NCBI GenBank assembly: GCA_020205615.1 | Contig: CM035170.1 | Coordinates: 12,562,980 to 12,626,979 of the forward strand | Source: Panax quinquefolius | Lineage: Eukaryota; Streptophyta; Magnoliopsida; Apiales; Araliaceae | Reading direction: 5' to 3' | DNA: 64,000 bases | In this document: positions 45,740 through 57,253 of the stretch, one piece after another | Numbering within the stretch: position 1 is the first letter of the stretch | Layout: the number at the start of each line of letters is the position of its first letter | Made by a program: the position numbers and the translations under genes | The notes under the pieces: generated by a model | Told to the model about the DNA's origin: nothing | The model's input: the letters and a program-made list of their open reading frames with translations, nothing else | The model's database searches: none

Positions 45740-47376
45740 AGTTTATACCTTACTAGATACCGGCTCTACCCATTCTTTTATCTCTCTTGTTTGCGCTCAA
45801 CGTTTGAACTTGACTACGGAGAAATTAGACTTTGACCTATTTATGGAAACTCCGTTAGGAGAAACTTTCATTACATCCGTTGTTTAGAAATCTTGCTTGA
45901 TTCAGGTTGTCACTATCACATTACCTGTTAACCTTATTTCTATAGAGATATTTGCTTTTGATATGATTTTAAGGTTAAATACTCATCATGCCAAAATTGA
46001 TTACTTTCGTAAGGTTGTTAGTTTTCATATTCCTAAGCAACCTGTTATTCGAATTCAAGCAATCAAACCATTGTAGTCAAACATTTTCATATCAAGTCAT
46101 GAAGGCATTCGTTTATTACGGATGTCAAGTTTTCTTAGTCCATGTTATGGATTTGAATAAAGACACATCAGATTTGAATAATATTCCTGTTGTTATTGAT
46201 TTTTCCTGACGTATTTCCTGAAGAATTTCTTGGCTTACTCCCAAAGCCTGATATTAAATTTTGTATCGACTTTGAACCTGGTACAAAACTCATTTCTAAA
46301 ATCTTATATCGAATGGTTCCTATTGAACTTCAGGAGTTAAAAATTCAACTATAGAATTTGGTACCTGAGCCTTTATCTGGTGACTTCCTTTGTGGAATGC
46401 ACCAAAGCCAGACTCTCTGTAGGGGACACCATATTCGTGCGATAGTAAACTGATAGGTGTCATTGTAATGTGCTATCCAAGGTTGGGATATGAGTCACAG
46501 TTGAGAACAACCTAAGTCCGTAATCGAAATACGTAGCTTTCTAGGCTTAGTTGGTTATTATCGGAGATTCGTTGAAGGATATTCTCGAATCGCTATTCCA
46601 TTAACGCAGCTAACTCGTAGAGATACAAAATTCGAATGGAGCAAGGAATGTGGGAAGAGCTTCGAAGAACTCAAGAGGAGACTCATTTCAACACATGTTC
46701 TGACCATGCCATCCTGGAAAAGCGAACGTGATAGCTGACGTATTGAGTAGAAAATCGTATACAAATACGAGTACGATATTGTCAAAGACTCATTTCGTAT
46801 AATTTGCAAATAATAGAGATGGAGATGAAAACTCTAGGTACCCACGTGATGATATACGAGTATAATCGACTTTAATCGATAAAGTTAAAGCTGTTCAAGC
46901 TACACACCGGAGCTGATGAATTTGAAGAAGGAGGTGCAAGAAGTTATTATTTCAAAAGCGAGAATCGGTGATGTGAGGAAAGCTCAAACCTTCGATTTAT
47001 TAATCCATTTGAAATTCTCGATCGAATAGGAACAGTGGCCTATAGACTCGTTTTACCGCCAAGTATGACGCGTGTTCATAACGTTTTACACGTATCAATG
47101 TTACGTAAATATGTGGACGACCCGAACCACGTCATTGAGTTAGAACCGGACGAGATAGCCGAAGACTTAACATACGAGGAGGTACCTGTCAAGATCTTGG
47201 ATAGGAAAGAACATGTCCTATGTCTGGGGGTTATACCACAACAAGTTAAGGTTTTGTGGAGAAACCATGCTATTGAGGAAATGACCTGGGAGTTGGAAAC
47301 GGAAATGAAAGCGAGGTATTCTCATCTTTTCGAAACACCATGTACGTATGTCAATTTTGAGGATGAAATTTCATAA
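45740..47376 (+). pseudogene. Element D pol remnant with chromodomain-like end
   Basis: The protease box LDTGSTHSF is readable near 45750-45778, the RT start (DVFPEEFLGL, EPGTKLISK) at about 46207-46290, and the inserted segment at 46365-46505. FLGLVGYYRRF is at about 46539-46571 and VIADVLS-like near 46728. The last open stretch, 47035-47376, runs from MAYRLVLPPSMTRVHNVLHV through YEEVPVKILDRKEH to WRNHAIEEMTWELETEMKAR and NFEDEIS, stopping just before the PPT. The last part is the chromodomain-like tail that would steer integration to heterochromatin. It is intact here and deleted in the C array. Confidence 0.9.
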
Positions 47377-47386
47377 GGAGGGGAGG
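47375..47386 (+). other. Polypurine tract, element D
   Basis: AAGGAGGGGAGG stands one base before the 3' LTR start and overlaps the pol stop codon region. Confidence 0.85.
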
Positions 47387-47387
47387 T

Positions 47388-50092
47388 TGTAAGACCCCAA
47401 ATTATTAATAAATGAAATTTATTTTCCTCAATTTATTATTTTGAAATAGTAAGGGTTGATTTGATTAATGTGGATAGTTATGGGTAAAATACGCAAATAT
47501 TTCAAATAAGCAAGTGGTTATAAAATATTCATTATTGTCGAGGAATATTCGTTTGGTCGTGGAATATTCAATGCTTTGTCGGGAATATTCGTATGACGGT
47601 AGCAGCTTTTATGGGCCCCATAACTGAGCGATTGGATGAAGAAAACGACAAATATAAGTTGTTTATAAATAACTACAGAATATCTTTTGGAATACCCTAT
47701 GTTAAAACACACTAATAAGCGTTGTTGAACAAGAAGCACGGTATTGCACCAATTATTGATTCTTACGTAAGAAGACACTTTACTCAATAATTATTACGAT
47801 AATTCTTGCTCAATGTTTTATTTTATTGATTCAATAATTCACGCATTGATATTTTATATTACTTGTTGTTTCAATAAATTGTCATTACACAAGATTTTCT
47901 ATTATCTAGAGCAATAATTCATATTATCCTAATAATATTATTGGATAAAATTATTGGCAATGTCTAGAAAGTTCTCGCTCAAGGAGAGGTTTGGTCACCT
48001 AATTACTACCGTTCATAAGATCTTTGTGATTACGTAATATTATTTGTGAATAATTAATTATTGATTTATATGATGAGGAAAATATTGATTTTATGTGGAT
48101 ATAGATGGAGAAAATTTTAAAATGACAATTGTTGAAAATTAATATTTTAACTTTTTCTCGATAAAATAATTCATTTAAATATATTATTTTAATAATATAT
48201 TAACTATGATATTTTTATAATGAATGTGGGATATATGAGTATATGAGGAGGAAGAGTATTTTGTGGCATGAAATGTTTAACACATATTTTGTGTGTTGGT
48301 GGACACAATTATTGAATCAAATTTGATTATAAACCGTAAAATCTACCGCTTATGGATTTCTTGGCCAATTTCATTTGGAATTTGGAAAAACTTTCTTACG
48401 CAAAGTTGTAGAGAATTGAATTTCCTATAATAGGTTACTTAGATTCAATTTTCTGATAAAAGGGATATTTATTATGAATTATTGAAGTTCCGAAGCTCAG
48501 AAATAATAGATTTTTGAAAGTTTAAAATAATTTAAATAAGAAAAACGTTTTTTGTGTTTGGTGGGCATCTTTAACACATGCTAAGTTGCTGAATTCAGAT
48601 GATTCTAAGTTGGCATAGACAAATTAATATATATATTATTATTATATTAAATTTTCTACTTTGGTGTTCTAAGCATTTTCCTATAAATACTAAGTCTTTA
48701 GGTTAGAATTGAAAATTACACCGTAAACTCAAGTTTTCTCTCTATATTATCGAGTGTATTCTTGTGAGTATTTTGAGTATAATTTGAGTATTGCTATACT
48801 GATTGCAAGTTCAAGTCATAGCCTTTATATCAGGTGTTTCAACTAAAGTATTGTCTTTCGAGGTAAGAGTCATTATTTTATTCGAAAATGATATTATTTC
48901 TTCAATATCATTATCTTAGAAATATTGGTTGGAAATTTTATCAAATTTGAAATTTTTTCATGTCAGGGGTTACTATTCATGAGTTACTATTCACGAGTTA
49001 CTATTCATGAGTCACTATTCACGAAGTCACTATTCATGAGTTACTATTCACGAGTTACTTATTCACGAGTACTATTCACGAAAGCGTGAAGATGTTTTTT
49101 GTGAAATTTCTTTCTTTTGGTGTCTGAGTTACTATTCACGATATACGGCACTATTCACGAATCTGACACTATTCAATTTAAAATGAAATTTCTTCTTTTC
49201 CAAAATATCTACTATGGATACTAGCTTTGATTGTATCCATGTTTTGATCATTCTTGAATTTTACTCCACTCTGATTACTTATGAAGTATTTTTGAACTTG
49301 GATTGTTTAAAATATGAATCCTTAATAATTGTTCTTTTGTTTCACTAGATTCGTTTTCTTTAAATTATTTTTCATCATCCTCAGTCCTAAATGATGATAT
49401 TACTGAATATCTTTAGCCTGTAGTGCAAAGATGAATGATTTCTTGATGAATATCTTTGGCTGTAGTGCAAAGATGAACAGTGTTTAGATGAACATGACTT
49501 AATCGAGGAATATCTTTGGCTCAGAGTGCAAAGATGAATATTTGATTCGAGATATATATTGATTGATGTTACAGGGATAAAATATCGACGATGGACTTTT
49601 AAATTCATATATAGAAGATAGTACTTTGCATTCTCTACTTAACTCTTCTAATGAATTATTATTTCCGTTGCGAAGATTGATTTAAAATTGGTTGTCTATT
49701 GTATTCTATTAGATTTTTCCCTGTTGGAGACTAACGATAATTTGTTGTATATTATCTTAGTCATAATATTCTTTACTGGGCTAGTTGAGCTCACCCTTTT
49801 CCTTGTTGTTCCATTTTTCTTCTCAGGAGGCGAGAATGTAGCGAGTACTAGTTGGGGTATGGAATGAAGGTTCTAGAGAGAGTTGTTTAGTAGTCCTCAC
49901 CATTTTTGTAAAATAATGTATCAATAATTATGATGGGGATTTATTTGCGTATGGATATTGTCTAGATGGCAATATCTATATTTAAACTCACAGTTTATAT
50001 GTTGTAAAAATAAAGTTGTAGTTATTTCTGCACCATGTATTTGGCGACTCAGAATGGGTTGGATGGAATGGACCTATTTTGGGGGCGTCACA
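47388..50092 (+). repeat. Element D 3' LTR
   Basis: It runs TGTAAGACCCC to GGGGGCGTCACA. Against the 5' LTR it lacks about 70 bp, partly the CCCCTCTTTCTCGG block near 42150 and units of both arrays. TATTCACGA array 48965-49175, AAGATGAA array 49405-49545. Confidence 0.9.
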
Positions 50093-50097
50093 TGCTA
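50093..50097 (+). other. TSD (right) of element D: TGCTA
   Basis: This is the second copy of the 5-bp target duplication. E LTR sequence resumes with ACTTTGCCCTTGCC. Confidence 0.92.
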
Positions 50098-52720
50098 ACT
50101 TTGCCCTTGCCTTTACTAGTGGAAGGTTCATCGGTTCTTTTGTTCTTAACTGCAATGTTATTATTAAGCAAAAGTGAGCACTATTGCCCACAAGTATAAT
50201 AATGAAATAACAGTATAATAACATTCGACTAAATCAAAAACATCTGAATGAAAGCTCAACTTTTGAATCAAGAATGAATAACAAAAATCAAAAGAATTCT
50301 GAGGGTCATAAGACCTTGAACTATTTCCTAGGTTATCAAGGGTTATACTTGAAACCTTTAACAGTCATAAGACTATGGACCTTTCTTCTCGTACTTAGGG
50401 GGATCAGCCCTTAGTACCATACTGTGCACAATATCTTAACGCTAACGCATAAGTAAATCCCTTTGTAGGGTTGTTCATCTCAGTTTGACATTCGAGTCCG
50501 CAACAAAGGAAGTTTGGTTTGGATAATTCAATAAAGGTTCTGAAATTTAGAACGTTCATCAACTAAGGACTAGTTGAATCAATAAAGTTCACTAGCCTAA
50601 TAAGGTTCAACAATAATGATATTCGATTTGAATAATAATCTCAAGAAGTATACAATAGAACAATTATTGTATAACTGAATCATGCTTTGAAAAGATAATA
50701 AATCGTTAATATAACAATTGAACTTGGATAATAGTAAAGATAATTTACTCGAGGTAACTAAAAACTTGAACAATAATGACAAGTAGGGTTAGGAAACTTG
50801 CCTCGTCATAAATAAGGCTAAACGATTACTACTTAGCTCACCACAAATCCTACACACATACCATATGTATTCACGACATTCATTAGTTACATTTTCACTT
50901 AATTATTTAATATAAACTCCACTTTATTTAACAAATCATTACCCTTCTAATTTAATTACTTAATTAAATTAGAATATTTTCATTCTCTTAATATTATTAC
51001 ACTCGAATAAATTATTTCATAATAATTTCCATCGAATATTTATTTTATTCCATAAATATCTCAATTAAAATATTTACTTTATTTTGTAAATATTTTAATA
51101 ATAATTTTCATCGAATATTTATTTTATTCCATAAATATCTCAATTAAAATATTTAATTTATTTTATAAATATTTTAATAATAATTTTCATCCAATATTTA
51201 TTTTATTCCATAAATATCTCAATTAAAATATTTAATTTATTTTATAAATATTTTAATAATAATTTTCATCAAATATTTATTTTTTTATTTTTTATTTTTT
51301 ATTATTTATTTTTTTTTTTATTTGTCGGAATGAGGTAATTTAGTTTAGTAACGCTACATAGAAGGCTGGGTTACCTGTGTTCATTTTCTGCGGGTTTCTG
51401 CGATTCATAGATTCATGAACATAACAAGGCCAAATTAGGCCAAAAATCAATCACGGTAAAATTATGCATTTAATATGGCCATAACTTCCAATTAGTTATT
51501 TTTACAAATTTAGACTTACCCAATCATTGTAATACATATATAATCATTACTTAACCCATCTAGAATGATTTTTAACAAGTTACAACACATAATTTGCAAA
51601 ATCAACACATTTACTTCCACCGTTTTGATGTTCTTGAAGGTTTTGAAAATAAAACATGAAAATTGTCACTACTGATTCGTTATAACAATCAATCGCTTAT
51701 TTAAACTTTGTTCTCTTCAGATCAACATGCATAACAACATACTGAATGTAAAATTTAGGGATAATATACGCTCAATACATGAAATATCACGATAAGGCCA
51801 TTTGGCCAAAACTCAAACTCAGTAAATTTTTGAAATATAAGAAGTCATCATTTCTTTGAAACTTATGATATGGAATCATATAAAATATATATAAAACATG
51901 TTATGCTACTCGAATTATTACATATATTCCTAACTCAATTTCCCAATTCTGAAATTCCACGAACTTGATTGAAAGCCATTTTCATAAAAACTAAATGACG
52001 AAAAGTAGAATTTGGGTTGGAGAGAATTACTCATGATTAGTGTAGATAGGAGGGGATTAAACTTTCTCAATCAATCAAACAACTCACAATTCCCTCAATT
52101 TCTTAATTCTCTCTCTCTCTCCTTGATAATTCTCTGAGACTTAGCAATAATGGAATGAATGAAGAAGAAGACGTCGCGATATAATAATTAAACTCGATGT
52201 AGTTGTGGTCAAGAACCAATTAAGTGGTTAATCGCCTCAACCACTACTAAGGCCTTGTTTGGCTATTCAATATAATTCATTCTCATTTAATTTGATAAAC
52301 TTCTTATACTATAGTTTAATTAATGTCACACTCCTTATAAAATAACTTCAATATTTTATTTAATATATTTTAAATAAAATATAATAATTTCTCATAAATC
52401 CACATAGTCACATAAATAATTTTCTCATTAATAAATAATGTCAAATTATTAACTCTCTAATTAATAATTAAATTAATTAAATAACATCATGCTTAATTAA
52501 ATATTTATTTTAATACAATAAGCTCACATAATTACATATTTGAATAATAATTATTCTCTACATTAATTTAATAAATGTAACACATATAATTAAATTAATC
52601 TACCACAATTGCATCAATTAATTATTTAATCTAATAATTATATCATCAAAAAATATTTATTTATTTTAATAAATATTAAAAATTAATTTACAAAATTCAG
52701 AATCCCCGGAATCGCTTACA
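50098..52720 (-). repeat. Family E left LTR, main part
   Basis: With 41236-41525 it makes a 2913-bp LTR. It contains three 79-bp AT-rich units, a T-rich run at 51275-51320 and a CTCTCTCTC run at 52111-52123. The minus-strand start TGTAAGCGATTCCGGGG sets the edge. No purine tract is recognisable next to it, so this border is the least certain. Confidence 0.82.
51030..51270 (+). repeat. 79-bp minisatellite, 3 units (left E LTR)
   Basis: Units start CATCGAAT or CATCCAAT at 51030, 51109 and 51188, with a partial fourth at 51267, and are built of ATTTATTTTATTCC and AAATATTTTAATAATAA. The right LTR has one more unit. Confidence 0.9.
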
Positions 52721-52739
52721 AATTATTAAGTAAATAAAT

Positions 52740-54235
52740 GAGGGTAATTCTTCATCATATTCTCTTCGAGTTCCCACGTAGCTTATTCAGCGTTGTGGTT
52801 CCTCCAAATTACCTTAACAAAAGGTATAACTTTATTTCCGAGAACTTGTTCTTTTGATTGGATAATAATTTGGACAGGAATTTCTTCGTAAGATAAGTCT
52901 TTCTCAAAATGCAGGGGTTCGTATTCAATTACATGCTTGTAATCGGCTTTGTATGGTCATAATACAGAAACATGGAAGACGTTATGGACATTCTCGAGTG
53001 CTTTGGATGTAAGGCTACCTCATACTGTGACTTCTCCGATTCTTCTCGATTTCAAAGGGTCCAATGAATCTTGGGCTCAATTTCCTTTCTTTCCGAACAC
53101 GATCTTCCCTTTCCAGGAGAGACCTTCTAGAAAACATAACTACCGATTCAAACTCGATATTTTTTACAATGTGGATCAACAGTATTTCTTCTGTCGATCT
53201 TGAGCCGCTACCATCAGTTTCTCGATCACTTTGACTATTTCTGCCATTCTCTTGTACTAATTTCGCCCTAGCAATTGTCTTTCACCAACTTCATCCCAAA
53301 GAAAGCGAGTTCTCGCACTTTCTGCCAGTATAACTCTTCGTAAGGCAAATGCCTATACTAGCGTGGTAACTGTTGTTGTAGCCGAACTCTACTAATGGTA
53401 GGTGATCATCCCAATTTTCTTTAAAGTCCATCACACAGGCTCTTAGCATATCTTCTAATGTCTGAATCGTTCTCTCACTCTGTCCGTCTGTTTGAGGGTG
53501 GTAAGCTGTACTCATTCGCAATTGCGTACCTATGCATTCCTGAAGACGTTTCCAGAAATTTGATGTGAAGCGCGGATACCTATCTGAAACAATTGATACC
53601 GGAACTCCGTGCCTCGAAACAATTTCTTTTACGTATAGCCTCGCCAACTGATCTAAGTTGAATCTTATTTTGATCGGAAGGAAGTGTGCAAATTTCATCA
53701 GTCGGTAAACGATAACCCATACTGCGTCGTAGCCTTTCTGAGTCGTCGAAAGGCCAACCATGAAGTCCATTGTAATATGTTCCCATTTCTACCCTGGGAT
53801 CTCTAACGGTTGTAGCAATCCACTCGGTCTTTGATGTTCCACTTTCATTTTCTGACAGGTCAGACACTTGGCAACACATTCTGCAACATCACGCTTCAAA
53901 TTCGGCCACCAGAAATGTTGTCTAAGATCTTGGTACATCTTGATACTACCAGAGTGAATCGAATATCGTGAACTATGAGCCTCGCTTAAAATATCTTCCT
54001 TAATCTCTTGAACTGGCGGTACCCAAATTCTACTCTCAAATCTCAGTATTCCTTCCTTATCCATCTTAAATCTTGGTTCGGTTCCTTCAGATATCTTCTT
54101 TGTCACCTTTTTACATTCTTCGTCCTGAAGCTGAGCCTCCTTAACTTTATCCAGTAGGGTTATACCAGATTGCATCTGAAATATTTTCTCATCAATCTCC
54201 ATAGGATACTTCACTTCCAATTCCAGTTTCTCCAT
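52740..54235 (-). pseudogene. Family E integrase and chromodomain remnant
   Basis: Reading leftward: linker from MEKLELEVKYPMEIDEKIFQ, the HHCC finger (AHSSRYSIH ... CLTCQ), a TGG-to-TAG stop at 53789-53791, and KWEHITMDF (first Asp). The second Asp motif follows as SDRYPRFTS (SDRD is usual, its Asp before RYP kept), and the Glu in [11 protein letters not shown]. After a frameshift near 53320 come scattered tail pieces, then YEEIPVQIIIQSKEQVLG and WRNHNAE-stop-ATWELEENM at 52745-52880, the chromodomain-like end. The catalytic residues mostly survive, but stops and frameshifts make it dead. Confidence 0.88.
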
Positions 54236-54291
54236 TTCTGCAATTAGCTCATCCCGAAGCGGTCAACATCATCAACTTCTCCCGACCCTTT

Positions 54292-55560
54292 CTACTTAAG
54301 GCATCTAAGAACTACATTCGCCTTACCCGGATGGTATAAAATCTCACAGTCGTAGTCATTAATTAACTCCAACCACCTTCTTTGACGCATATTCAAGTCC
54401 TTCTGCGTGAAAATATATTTCAGACTCTTGTGGTCCGTATATATTTCACACTTCTCCCCATAGAGATAGTGCCTCCAAATTTTTAAAGCAAAAACAACTG
54501 CAGCTAACTCCAAATCGTGGATAGGGTATCCCTTCTCATAATTCTTCAATTGTCGTGATGCATACACAATGACTTTGCCGTTTTGCATTAGCACATAGCC
54601 AAGTCCTTTATTCGACGCATCACTATAAACAATAAAATTTCCTGTATCATCCGGAAGAGATAACACAGGGGCCGTACTCAACCTCTTCTTCAATTCTTGA
54701 AAGCTTTCCTCACACTTATCCGTCCAAACAAATTTTATAGCTTTTCGAGTTAAATTCGTTAGCGGAGTTGCGATCTTGGAAAAATCTTGAATGAATCTTC
54801 TATAATATCCTGCCAATCCAAGAAAACTTCGTACTTCCAATGGCGTCCTCGGCTGATCCCAGTTGATCACGGCTTCGACTTTGGATGGATCTACCAAAAT
54901 TCCGTTTTTATCGATCACGTGCCCAAGAAATTGCACTCGTTCAATCCAAAATTCGCATTTCGAAAACTTGGCATACAACTTTTCTCTTCTCAATACTTCC
55001 AATGTTAATCTCAAATGCTCTTCATGTTCTTCCTTGGTTTTCGAATAGACCAAAATGTCATCTATAAATACCACTACGAACTTATCCAAAAATGGCTTGA
55101 ACACACCATTCATTAGTCCCATAAATTTTGCAGGAGCATTCGTAAGACCAAACGATATTACTAAAAATTTGTAGTGACCATATCACGTTCTAAACGCTGT
55201 CTTCGGTACATCCTCTGGCCTCACCTTCAGTTGATGATAATCGCTTCTCAAGTCTATCTTGGAAAATTATCTCGCTCCCTTCAATTAATCAAACAGGTCG
55301 TCGATCCTCGGTAATGGATATCTGTTCTTAATCGTGACCTTATTCAGTTCTTTGTAGTCAATGCAGAGTCGCATCGATCCATCCTTCTTTTTCACAAACA
55401 ACACCGGCTCTCCCCACGGCAATACGCTCGGTTGAATTTACTTCTTGTCCAACAATTCTTGTAGTTGTACCATTAATTCCTTCATCTCTACTGGTGCCAT
55501 TTGGTATGGTGCCTTCGATATCGAGCGCTTCTAAGCCAAATCGATTACGAAATCTACCTC
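54292..55560 (-). pseudogene. Family E reverse transcriptase-RNase H remnant
   Basis: RT copies element RNA and RNase H degrades the template strand. The last 276 codons (54292-55122) are open: [12 protein letters not shown] (catalytic DD), [22 protein letters not shown], then RNase H with [23 protein letters not shown] and YTDHKSLKY, ending at the linker PGKANVV. Upstream, [20 protein letters not shown] and the fingers are readable but carry stops, including CAA-to-TAA (55285-55287) and CGA-to-TGA (55183-55185). This is the only RT catalytic box of a Gypsy element in the window. Confidence 0.92.
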
Positions 55561-56150
55561 TATCCGTGGAAGTCCCGGTAAATCATCCGGAAATACGTCG
55601 ATGAAAGTCCCTCACAATCGGTATATCTTCTACCTTCGGATTCTCTTTTCGACTATCGACTATGTAAGCTAAGTATCCTACACAGCCTTGTCTCAACAAC
55701 TTCCATGCTCGTGATCATCGCTGACAACTCGCTTGTTTGTCTGGCGACTTCATACCATAAAATACAACCTTTGACGGAGTCATAAGGTTAATACGCTTCT
55801 TTTAGCAATTAATTACAGCCCCGTAATTGAATAACCACTCCATTCCCAAAATAACGTCAAATTCTCCAAGTCGAATAGGGATAAGATCTACGTTCATGAT
55901 ATTACCCTTAATATCCACTCTACAATTCTTAAATACGTACTTAACAGGAATTATCTCTCTATTCGCAATTTCTATATTCATTGGATATTCCAACTCATCC
56001 ATAAGCAAATCTAAACTATTAGCAAAGTCTTCAGATATAAAGGAACAAGTAGCACCTGAATCAAATAAAACATAAGCATTAATTTCATTGATCGGAATGA
56101 TACCTGACACCACATCACGAGACTGGATTGCATCCTGCACCGTCATATTG
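55561..56150 (-). pseudogene. Family E protease remnant
   Basis: An open 114-codon stretch (55802-56146) starts MTVQDAIQSRDVVSG and holds YVLFDSGATCSFIS, the aspartic protease active site (DSG), and LGEFDVILGMEWL near its end. It stops at a TAA in place of a residue in the NC..K/R linker. Between 55561 and 55800 the linker to RT is frameshifted. The protease would cut the gag-pol polyprotein. Confidence 0.88.
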
Positions 56151-56167
56151 AAAGTTCTGGCGGTCGG

Positions 56168-57253
56168 TCAATTTGTTGCATGTGGTCCGGTGATGGTTAA
56201 GGCATTTCCACTGTTATTTCCACGGTTACCTCTTGGTACTGCTCCTCCTGATCCCTTCTTAGGGAAGTCTCTTGCTAGATGATCCTTCGAACCACAGTTG
56301 AAACAAGCACCCTTCTTTGGGTTTGGACAGTTTGGTGCAATGTGGCCTTCTTGACCACAATTGTAGCACACTCGCTTCCCTTTAATACATACTCCCAGAT
56401 GAGCTTTCCCGCAGGTCGGGCATGCTTCAATTCGTTTCTTCTGATTACCTTGTTGATTTTCCGATGATGAGTTGTCGTTCCACCTTTTCTTCTGATTGAA
56501 ATTTCCACTTCATGTGCCACTTCCACTGGCCTTGTTATTAATTTCACCTTCACTCTTCTTCTTCTTCTGATCTTGATTGTACTTGGTCATCGTGATCGCT
56601 TCCTCCTTCTACGAGGATGGCCTTTTCCAAAGACTCCAAAGAAACTTGTTTAAATGAAACATTGATACCTTGTTGTACACCCAAGGCTTTAGTCCTTGCT
56701 CAATCTTCTGGCTTTTCTTTTCGTTCGTGTGTACTTGATACTTGGGCGAACCTCGCTAACTCGTTGAATTTAGCCAGTAGTCGGTACACTCATGTTTCCT
56801 CGCTTGAGCCTCCAAATTGAACTTCCATCCGATTCTCGCAAACTAGTTGGGAAAGTACATCTCAAAGAACATCTCTTTAAATCTCTCCCACGTAATTACA
56901 CCTTCACCTCCTCGCACTTTGTTTGCTTGCCACCAAAGAGCTAGCCTCGCACTTCAAATAAATGTTTCAAAAGCGGTCTTTTGGTCTTCTCTAACCCTAG
57001 CAACATCGAAAACCTTCTCCATTTCCATAACCCACGTTTGAGCCTCGATTGGGTTCATGGAACCTTTGAACTCTAGCGGTCCCACCGCCTTGAAGTCTTT
57101 AAACGTTGTTTTTGGTGGAGCTTGGGGTTGATTGTTCATTACTCCAGTCAGTAAGTTAACTAACTGTTGAACGGGATTTGCATTGGAATTATTGTTATTA
57201 TTGGTTGACTCTTCTTGAGCCGGTTGACGTTGTTGTCTTCTCCTTGGCGGCAT
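56168..57253 (-). pseudogene. Family E gag, broken
   Basis: It starts MPPRRRQQRQPAQEESTNNN, a Tekay/Del-like N-terminus, open for 99 codons (57253-56954) through FKAVGPLEFKGSMNPIEAQT. It then has a stop at 56954, with capsid pieces in other frames (RLALWWQANKVRGG). The tail has CPTCGKAHLGVC, an intact CYNCGQEGHIAPNC knuckle and CFNCGSKDHLARDF, which lacks its last Cys. It packages element RNA. Several frameshifts between 56560 and 56950. Confidence 0.9.

Larger units (their letters stand above)
41526..50092 (+). mobile_element. Element D, complete family-C-type element with TSD
   Basis: This 8.57-kb element inserted in the left LTR of E: LTR 2777 bp, internal 3085 bp, LTR 2705 bp. The internal region has gag, PR, the same RT, RNase H and integrase deletions and the same inserted segment as the C array, but it keeps the whole chromodomain-like end. 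The perfect 5-bp TSD shows that the coding-deleted form transposed as such. Confidence 0.93.
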
